A stretch of 64,000 nt of DNA, from contig NZ_JASITE010000008.1 in assembly GCF_030767025.1 (NCBI RefSeq), forward strand, positions 1 through 64,000. The letters run 5' to 3'. Both the position numbers and the translations under genes were made by a program. The notes under the pieces were generated by a model. That model was given only the letters and a program-made list of their open reading frames with translations, ran no database searches and was not told the origin of the DNA. The DNA is from Nocardia sp. CC227C (GTDB taxonomy: Bacteria > Actinomycetota > Actinomycetes > Mycobacteriales > Mycobacteriaceae). Shown one piece after another: positions 58,601 through 64,000 of the stretch. Within the stretch, counting starts at the first letter, position 1. Every line of letters starts with the position of its first letter.

Positions 58601-61600
58601 GCCGCGCCCCGGCCACCCCGCGCGAGTCGGCCCTCGCGGCCGTCTTCGCCGATGTGCTCGGACTGGACGAGGTCGGCGCGGACGACAACTTCTTCGCCCT
58701 GGGTGGTGACAGCATCGTCGCCATCCAGCTGGTGGCCCGAGCCAAGACCGCCGGATTGGGACTGCGCGCCCGAGACGTGTTCGAGCACAAGACCGTCGCC
58801 GCCCTGGCCGCCGCCGTGACCGAGGTCGCCGCACTCCAGGTGCGCGAATTCCCGGGCGGCGGCACCGGCCCCATCCCCCTCACCCCGATCGTGCACGCCA
58901 TGCTCGACCAGGGCGACACCTGGCCCCGCTTCGCCCAGGCCGTCCTGCTCGACCTGCCCGCCGACCTCGACCGCCCGCGCCTGGCGGCGGCGGTCCAGAC
59001 CCTGATCGACCACCACGACCTGTTGCGCAGCACCCTGATTCGCCGCGCGAGCGACGACACCGAGACACCGAACCGGCTCGGCACCCCATCCGCCGACACC
59101 ACCGGAGCGGACACGCCCCCCATACCCACTGCCACCGGCGGAGGAGAGCCGGGAGACGCACCGCACGCCGCCGTCGATGTGCACGACAGGCACTCCGACA
59201 CCGGCACCGACACCACGCCCCAGCTCTCCGTCGGAACCGAGACCCATGGCGGGGAGACCCATGGCAGGGAGAGGGCTGCCGACACAGCGGCCCGCGAGAA
59301 CGACAGCGCGGCGACGCGGGACGCATCGCAGACCGGCACTGCCGGCACTGCCGGCACAGACGAGCACACGGGCACGGGCGGCGCGGACGACGGTCCGGAC
59401 CGGGCAGTCGCGTGGGAGTGGCTGGTGGAGCCAACCGGAGAGGTGGAGGCAGCCGCCCTCATCGAATACGTCGCCGTCGATGCCGCCGACGACGAGGCGG
59501 CCGCGCTGGAGCGGGCGGCCGATCTGCTCGATCCGGCGGCCGGGGTGGTGGCGCGGTTCGTGGTCATGGAGCGGGCCGACGGCGCGCCGCGGCTGTGGAT
59601 GGTGCTGCATCATCTGGTGGTCGACGGGGTGTCCTGGCGGATACTGCTGCCGGATCTGGCGATGGCATACGCGGGGGTGCCGTTGCAGCCGGTCGGCACC
59701 TCGTTCCGGCGGTGGGCGCACGGGCAGCTGGAGCGGGCCGCCGAGCGGGCCGCGGAACTGCCGCTGTGGCAGCGGACGGCGCGGACGCCGCAGGGTGAGG
59801 TGGGCCTGCGGGCACTCGATCCCGAATTCGACACGGTCGCGACCATGGAGCAGGTGGTTACCGTGGTCGATCCCGAAACCGCCTCCACCGCACTGGAACT
59901 CATACCGGAGCGCTTCCACTGCGGCGTGGACGACGCCCTGCTCGCCGCGCTCGCGCTGGCGTGGGCGCGCTGGCGCGACCGCACCGACACGCTGCTCACC
60001 CTCGAGGGACACGGCCGCGAGGAGAGCGTGCTGCCCGGTGCGGACATCTCGCGCACGGTGGGCTGGTTCACCAGCGTCTACCCGGTGGCCCTGGAGCTCG
60101 GCGAGATCGACCTCGCCGAAGCGTTCGACGGCGGACCCGCGGCGGGCGCGGCGCTCAAGGCCGTGAAGGAGCGCCTGCGCACCATTCCGGACAAGGGTGT
60201 CGGCTTCGGCATGCTGCGCTACCTGCACCCGGAGACGGCGGCCGCGCTCGCGGACGCACCCACCCCGCACCTGAGCTTCAACTACCTGGGCCGCACCGGG
60301 TCCGGCGGCGAAGGGCCTTGGCTGCCACGGCGTTTCACCGCCACACAGGACGATCACGCGCCCCTGGCCGCCGTGGTCGATATCAATGCCCTGCACACCG
60401 CGGCCGGGCTGGAGGTCACCTGGGCCTACGCCGCGCGCATCCTCACCGACACCCAGGTGCGCGAACTCGCGGAGCTGTGGTCGCAGGCGCTGTCCGCGCT
60501 CACCGCGCACGCCCGCGGCACCGGGGCGGGCGGGCACAGCCCCTCGGACTTCCCGCTGGTCGAGGTGACCCAGGACCGGATCGACGAGTGGGAGCGCGAC
60601 TACCCGACGCTCACCGATATCTGGCCGCTGTCGCCCCTGCAGTACGGGCTGCTGTTCCACGCCCGCTACGACAACGACACCGCCGACGGCTACACGGTGC
60701 AGACCCGGCTGTCGCTGGCGGGCCGGGTGGACGCGGCCGCCCTGCGCGCCGCCGCGCAAGCCCTGCTGGACCGGCACGACGTGCTGCGCGTGGCCTTCGT
60801 CGAAACCCCGGACGGACCCCGGCAGCTGGTGCTCGGCTCCGCCGAGATCGCCTGGCAGGAACTGGATCTCACCCGAACCCCGGAGTCGCCGGATCGCGAG
60901 CGCGAACTCGAGCGCATCATCGACGTCGACGCGGGCACCCGGTTCGACCTGACCCGCCCGCCGCTGCTGCGCTTCAGCCTCATCCGCACCGGCGCCGAGG
61001 CGTACACGCTGCTCATGACCAACCACCACCTGATCCTGGACGGCTGGTCGACACCGCTGCTGGTGCGGGAGCTGCTCGCCGCGTACCTCGCCACCGTCAC
61101 CGGGCAGCAGGCCCAGCTGCCCGCGCCGCACTCCTATCGCGACTTCCTGGGCTGGCTGGCCGAACAGGACGAGGACGCCTCACTCGCCGCCTGGCGGGAG
61201 GCGCTCGCGGGGGTGAACGGACCGACCCGCGCGGTGCCCACCCTCGCGGATATCACCTCCACCGAATCCGGCACCGTGACGGTGGATATCGACGCGCGGG
61301 CGCTGGCCCGGCTCGAGGACACCGCCCGCACCGCCGGGGCCACGGTGAACACCGCCGTCCAGGCCGCCTGGGCGCTGCTGCTCGCCATGCTCACCGGCCG
61401 CACCGACGTGGTGTTCGGCGGCACCGTCTCCGGGCGTCCCCCGCAGCTCGGCGGCGTCGAGGACATGATCGGACTGTTCATCAACACGCTGCCGGTGCGG
61501 ATACGGCTCGACCCGGCCGAACGGGTGGCCGAGCTGCTGGCCCGCGCGCAGGACGAACAGGCGCGATTGCTGGACCACCAGCACATCGGGCTGGCCGCCC

Positions 61601-64000
61601 TGCACCGGGCGGTCGGGCTGCCCGAACTGTTCGACACCCTCACCGTCTTCGAGTCCTACCCCATCGACCGCGAAACCCTCTCGCGGGCACTGGATATCGC
61701 GGGCATGCGCATTCTGGACGTGTCCGGCACCGACGCCACGCCGTATCCGCTGAACCTCATGGTGATTCCGCAGCGCGACCGCGACGGCTCCGAATCCCTG
61801 CGCGTCTGCGTGAAATTCATGACCGATCAGCTGCCGGAGACCGGGGCGCGGCGACTGCTCGACCGCTTCGTCGCACTGCTCGACCAGATCGCCACCCACC
61901 CGCACCGCCGCATCGCGCAACTGCAGCACTGCGATGCCGCCGAACGCCGCGCGCTGCTCCCGGTGCGCGGCGGCGATCCGGTGCCCATGCGCACCCTGCC
62001 GGACCTGCTCGCCGCGGGCGCCCGCGTCGATCCGGACGGCATCGCCGTGAGCGCGGGCAGCCTCACCATGACCTATCGCGATCTGGACGCGTGGTCCAAC
62101 CGATTCGCCCGGGTGCTGCTGCGCCGGGGCGTCGGCCGCGAGGTGTTCGTGGTGCTGGCGCTGTCCCGCTCGGTGGAATCCGTGGTGGCGGTGTGGGCGC
62201 TGGCCAAGACCGGCGCGGCGTTCCTGCCGCTGGACCCCGACTATCCGGTGGAGCGCATCGAGCACATCCTCACCGACTCCCGCGCCCCCATCGGCGTGAC
62301 GGTGTGCGCGGTCGGCGAAACCCTGCCCGGTTCCATCGACTGGCTGCTGCTCGACGACCTCAACACCATCCGCCGGGCCATGACGGTCTCCGACGCGCCC
62401 ATCACCGACGCGGAGCGCGGCGGTCCCATCACCCTGGACCAGACCGCGTACCTCATCTACACCTCCGGTTCCACCGGCAAGCCCAAGGCGGTGCTGCTGA
62501 GCCACCGGGGTCTGGCGAATCTCGCTGCCACCCAGCGGCACTGCCTGGACCTCGACGAGACGGCGAGCACCCTGCAGGTGGCCTCGCCCAGCTTCGACGC
62601 CTCCGTGCACGAACTGCTCATGGCGCACGGCACGGGTGGGCGGCTGGTGCTGTCACCGCCGGAGGTGTACGGCGGCGGCGAATTGGAGCGGCTGCTGCGC
62701 ACCGAGAGCGTCACCCACGCCGTCATCACACCGTCGGTGCTGGCCACCATGAATCCGCGCGAGCTGCCCGAGTTGCGCTGCTTGTCGGTGGCGGGCGAGG
62801 CGGTCGGTCCGGAACTGGTGACGGCCTGGTCGGCCGATCGGCGCATGGTGAACCTCTACGGCCCCACCGAATTCAGCGTGTGGGCCACCGGTCCGGGCGA
62901 ACTGCGGGCCGGGGAACAGATCACCATCGGCGCGCCCGTGCTCGGGGCGGGGGCCATGGTGCTCGACACCTGGCTGCGTCCGGTGCCCCTCGGCATCACC
63001 GGTGAGCTGTATCTGTCGGGTCCGCAGCTGGCGCGCGGCTACTTCAACCGCTTCGCGCTCACCGCCGCACGGTTCGTGGCCAACCCGTACGGCGCGCCCG
63101 GGGTGCGCATGTACCGCACCGGAGATATGGTGCGCTGGATCGAGGTCAAGGGCCCGCAGGGTCCGGCACTGGAGCTGGAGTACCTGGGACGCAGCGATTT
63201 CCAGGTGAAGATCCGCGGGCTGCGCATCGAACTCGGCGAGATCGACGCGGTGCTGGCCGCCGACGAGCAGGTGGAATACGCGGCCACGGTGGGGCTTACG
63301 GGTCCGGCGGGCGACACCGTGCTGGTGTCCTACGTGGTGTCCGCGCCCGGGGCGGAGCGGGAACTGGACACCGAGCGGCTGCGCACCCGCGTCGCGGCGG
63401 CCCTGCCGGGCTACATGGTGCCGAGCTATCTCGTCGAGCTCGACGACGTCCCGCTCACACCGGTGGGCAAGCTGGACCGAAACGCCCTGCCCACACCGGA
63501 TTTCGCGACGCTCGCACAGCGCTACCTGCCCCCGCGCACACCGGTGGAGACCGCGGTGGCCGCCGTCTTCGCCGAGGTGCTCGGCGCCGAACGGGTGAGC
63601 ATCGACCGATCCTTCTTCGAACTGGGCGGCAATTCGCTCAGCGCCACCCGGGTGGTGGCGCGGGTCAACGCGGCGCTGGGATCCACGGTGGCACTGCGAG
63701 ATCTGTTCGACGCCCCCACGGTGGCGCAGCTGTCGGCACGCGTCGTCCCGGCCGCGGGCACCGCACCCGACCGCCCGGCCCTTGCCCCGCGGCTGCGGCC
63801 GGACCGGGTGCCGCTCTCCCCCGCCCAGCAGCGCATGTGGGTGCTCAACCGCCTCGACCCGGCGTCGGCGGCCTACAACATCGTCGCGCCGCTGCGGCTC
63901 ACCGGGGAGCTGGACGTCTCGGCGCTGCGCGCGGCCGTGCGGGATGTGATCGGACGGCACGAGACGCTGCGCACCACCTATCCCGCCGACGCCGACGGAC
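55696..64000 (+). CDS. Non-ribosomal peptide synthetase, C-A-T-E-C-A-T-C... (runs off right edge)
   Basis: At least 2768 residues. C1: FPLSAAQRGIWFAQHL, HHIALDG at ~149; its RHQ-type QRYRQEDIVRDLG...FGPTVNLMLVDS stretch resembles EntF. A1: LTYREVSEYTRRLARVL (~490), AYLIYTSGSTGLPKG (~620), FDISVEELL, NGYGPTETT, MYRTGDLVRW, GRGDTQVKVRGFRIELGEVD, PAGKVDRKAL; T1: DNFFALGGDSIVAIQLV (~1003). E: HHLVVDGVSWRIL (~1305). C2: NHHLILDGWS (~1777). A2: AYLIYTSGSTGKPKA (~2250), FDASVHELL, NLYGPTEFS; T2: FFELGGNSLSATRV (~2643). C3 starts at VPLSPAQQRMWVLNRLD (~2705). The GGDS T domain before E means module 1 makes a D-residue. By GrsA alignment the A1 pocket reads D-I-E-N-V-G-G-V-T-K (ornithine-hydroxamate-like); A2 reads D-A-H-V-S-A-L-V-W-K, with no match I trust. 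There is no MbtH gene in view. Confidence 0.95.
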   Translation, partial: MVSSSALSPAPPTTGPAAPFPLSAAQRGIWFAQHLAGDTPVSIAQYVEFVGAVDVALLAAAARRAGREFGTGYLRLLELDDLPYQVVDTSLDDAIETVDLRSAPDPEAAAHAWMRAEYTAPLDPLRDRLCQVAMLRVGEDRWFWYSRFHHIALDGVGALTMLQRTGEIYNAAAAGREIPPGRAEDLRGIVEADAAYRNSDRIAADREYWREHLAGLAEPVRLGRHSDAVDAHPRLLSRALPADTAALLDDRVTRLSTSAAPVIVAAFSAFLGALTGAPEIVLSLPVSGRTTAALRRSGGMMANVVPLRLRQSPTRTVAELIRATQSELTAALRRQRYRQEDIVRDLGWSMDEVGSFGPTVNLMLVDSRIRLGGVTGRLHVLTSGLIEDLFVNVYPGVGGESTHIDFQANPNRYDEAELVSLHGRFLAYLRSFLDAAPDTRLAALTVLADDERALAPVRGPAGTAARTLPELLEAGAALDPAAVAVRAHDTELTYREVSEYTRRLARVLIAAGAGPERAVAVSIPRSGESVLAMWAVALTGAAFVPVDPDYPVDRIEHMIADSGVVAGVTVAAARAALPDRVRWLVMDGADTESTVAAADSTPVTDADRRAPLRLEQLAYLIYTSGSTGLPKGVGVTHRGLADLATGSGAAFGVDAGAVMAHAVSPSFDISVEELLVAFAAGAAVAVVPPAAYAGEELARVLRAHEVTHLNVTPVVAGSLDPETLPRVRTVVVGGEACPPELVARWAGRRVLNGYGPTETTVTATLSAPLAPGEPITIGGPARGVTAVVLDPWLRPVPPGSTGELYLGGAGLARGYHQRIGLTAEHFVANPFAPGERMYRTGDLVRWRTVDGMWVLDYAGRGDTQVKVRGFRIELGEVDAAVARHPGVEMAVTVGASTPAGATALVSYVRADPDAAVDPEAVKATVAQHLPAYMVPSAVMVLDALPLTPAGKVDRKALPAPDFGSRARGGRAPATPRESALAAVFADVLGLDEVGADDNFFALGGDSIVAIQLVARAKTAGLGLRARDVFEHKTVAALAAAVTEVAALQVREFPGGGTGPIPLTPIVHAMLDQGDTWPRFAQAVLLDLPADLDRPRLAAAVQTLIDHHDLLRSTLIRRASDDTETPNRLGTPSADTTGADTPPIPTATGGGEPGDAPHAAVDVHDRHSDTGTDTTPQLSVGTETHGGETHGRERAADTAARENDSAATRDASQTGTAGTAGTDEHTGTGGADDGPDRAVAWEWLVEPTGEVEAAALIEYVAVDAADDEAAALERAADLLDPAAGVVARFVVMERADGAPRLWMVLHHLVVDGVSWRILLPDLAMAYAGVPLQPVGTSFRRWAHGQLERAAERAAELPLWQRTARTPQGEVGLRALDPEFDTVATMEQVVTVVDPETASTALELIPERFHCGVDDALLAALALAWARWRDRTDTLLTLEGHGREESVLPGADISRTVGWFTSVYPVALELGEIDLAEAFDGGPAAGAALKAVKERLRTIPDKGVGFGMLRYLHPETAAALADAPTPHLSFNYLGRTGSGGEGPWLPRRFTATQDDHAPLAAVVDINALHTAAGLEVTWAYAARILTDTQVRELAELWSQALSALTAHARGTGAGGHSPSDFPLVEVTQDRIDEWERDYPTLTDIWPLSPLQYGLLFHARYDNDTADGYTVQTRLSLAGRVDAAALRAAAQALLDRHDVLRVAFVETPDGPRQLVLGSAEIAWQELDLTRTPESPDRERELERIIDVDAGTRFDLTRPPLLRFSLIRTGAEAYTLLMTNHHLILDGWSTPLLVRELLAAYLATVTGQQAQLPAPHSYRDFLGWLAEQDEDASLAAWREALAGVNGPTRAVPTLADITSTESGTVTVDIDARALARLEDTARTAGATVNTAVQAAWALLLAMLTGRTDVVFGGTVSGRPPQLGGVEDMIGLFINTLPVRIRLDPAERVAELLARAQDEQARLLDHQHIGLAALHRAVGLPELFDTLTVFESYPIDRETLSRALDIAGMRILDVSGTDATPYPLNLMVIPQRDRDGSESLRVCVKFMTDQLPETGARRLLDRFVALLDQIATHPHRRIAQLQHCDAAERRALLPVRGGDPVPMRTLPDLLAAGARVDPDGIAVSAGSLTMTYRDLDAWSNRFARVLLRRGVGREVFVVLALSRSVESVVAVWALAKTGAAFLPLDPDYPVERIEHILTDSRAPIGVTVCAVGETLPGSIDWLLLDDLNTIRRAMTVSDAPITDAERGGPITLDQTAYLIYTSGSTGKPKAVLLSHRGLANLAATQRHCLDLDETASTLQVASPSFDASVHELLMAHGTGGRLVLSPPEVYGGGELERLLRTESVTHAVITPSVLATMNPRELPELRCLSVAGEAVGPELVTAWSADRRMVNLYGPTEFSVWATGPGELRAGEQITIGAPVLGAGAMVLDTWLRPVPLGITGELYLSGPQLARGYFNRFALTAARFVANPYGAPGVRMYRTGDMVRWIEVKGPQGPALELEYLGRSDFQVKIRGLRIELGEIDAVLAADEQVEYAATVGLTGPAGDTVLVSYVVSAPGAERELDTERLRTRVAAALPGYMVPSYLVELDDVPLTPVGKLDRNALPTPDFATLAQRYLPPRTPVETAVAAVFAEVLGAERVSIDRSFFELGGNSLSATRVVARVNAALGSTVALRDLFDAPTVAQLSARVVPAAGTAPDRPALAPRLRPDRVPLSPAQQRMWVLNRLDPASAAYNIVAPLRLTGELDVSALRAAVRDVIGRHETLRTTYPADADG

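Noticed and set aside
56131..61131. 1666-codon open frame on the minus strand across the NRPS
   Set aside because: It mirrors the NRPS gene in antisense and its product is His/Arg/Gly-rich with no domains. Such long shadow frames are normal opposite high-GC coding sequence.
59961..63005. 1014-codon plus-strand frame overlapping the NRPS
   Set aside because: Arg/Pro-rich out-of-frame reading of the NRPS; all NRPS motifs are in the other frame.
1..64000. tRNA, rRNA, integrase or insertion sequence genes
   Set aside because: I looked for transposase motifs, tRNA cloverleaf sequences and attachment repeats in the gaps and found none.

Overview
The window is high-GC chromosomal DNA with frequent GTG starts, ATGA/GTGA gene overlaps and mycobacterial-type gene order. 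It most resembles a mycolic-acid actinomycete, and Nocardia or a close relative is the best guess. The backbone follows an order I recall from Mycobacterium tuberculosis: infB-ylxR-nusA-rimP, a lipoprotein plus ferritin-like pair, proS, an EfpA-type exporter, cysG, cobB-cobO-chelatase, a GNAT protein, mqo, an alpha/beta hydrolase, cobQ and map. Accessory genes are inserted between these blocks.

Layout. 1-3.9 kb: the rimP-nusA-ylxR-infB operon (minus strand) and a divergent Tat-lipoprotein/DUF4439 pair. 4-7.4 kb: a membrane-anchored solute-binding-like protein, repeat arrays, a TetR regulator and a deazaflavin-dependent nitroreductase-like enzyme. 7.5-13.5 kb: proS, yaaA, and a small catabolic-looking group bracketed by GAACnnGTT boxes. 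13.5-17.7 kb: a LuxR remnant, a divergent second EF-Tu with a structured leader and a strong terminator, a DoxX-like membrane protein and a potassium channel. 17.6-22.2 kb: a PucR regulator divergent from mmsA and an omega-aminotransferase. 22.4-27.6 kb: an HD-domain pseudogene, the EfpA-like pump, cysG and a second DoxX-like paralogue. 27.8-30.1 kb: a phosphotransferase/AttH-like pair behind a KstR-type box. 30.3-43.6 kb: cobalamin genes, mqo, hydrolases, cobQ, map and a luciferase-like oxidoreductase. 43.7-45.8 kb: a TerC-like protein and an ArsR-SRPBCC operon with a perfect operator. 45.9-52.8 kb: a GntR-controlled aminophosphonate uptake and degradation cluster. 52.9-55 kb: a WXG-like protein, DUF4254 and an XRE regulator. 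55.2-64 kb: an adenylation-domain fragment and a large NRPS that runs off the right edge.

How the genes work together. The phosphonate cluster pairs an ABC importer with a FAD oxidoreductase and a HAD hydrolase that keeps the phosphonatase Schiff-base lysine. It has no AEP transaminase, which suggests oxidative deamination followed by C-P cleavage. The cobalamin genes supply siroheme/precorrin-2 synthesis, a,c-amidation, adenosylation, metal chelation and cobyric acid synthesis. The NRPS reads C-A-T-E-C-A-T-C; its first condensation domain resembles EntF and its first A-domain pocket is ornithine-hydroxamate-like, so a siderophore is plausible.

The most notable signals are: (1) an in-register -1 slippery heptamer (GGGAAAA) joining the AAA+ and VWA halves of the metal chelatase; (2) interlocked, mutually exclusive hairpins ahead of the divergent EF-Tu gene; (3) a solitary type I-E CRISPR-like repeat inside the 5' end of cysG; (4) several minisatellites that start exactly on gene stop codons; (5) the phosphonate system with its two palindromic operators.
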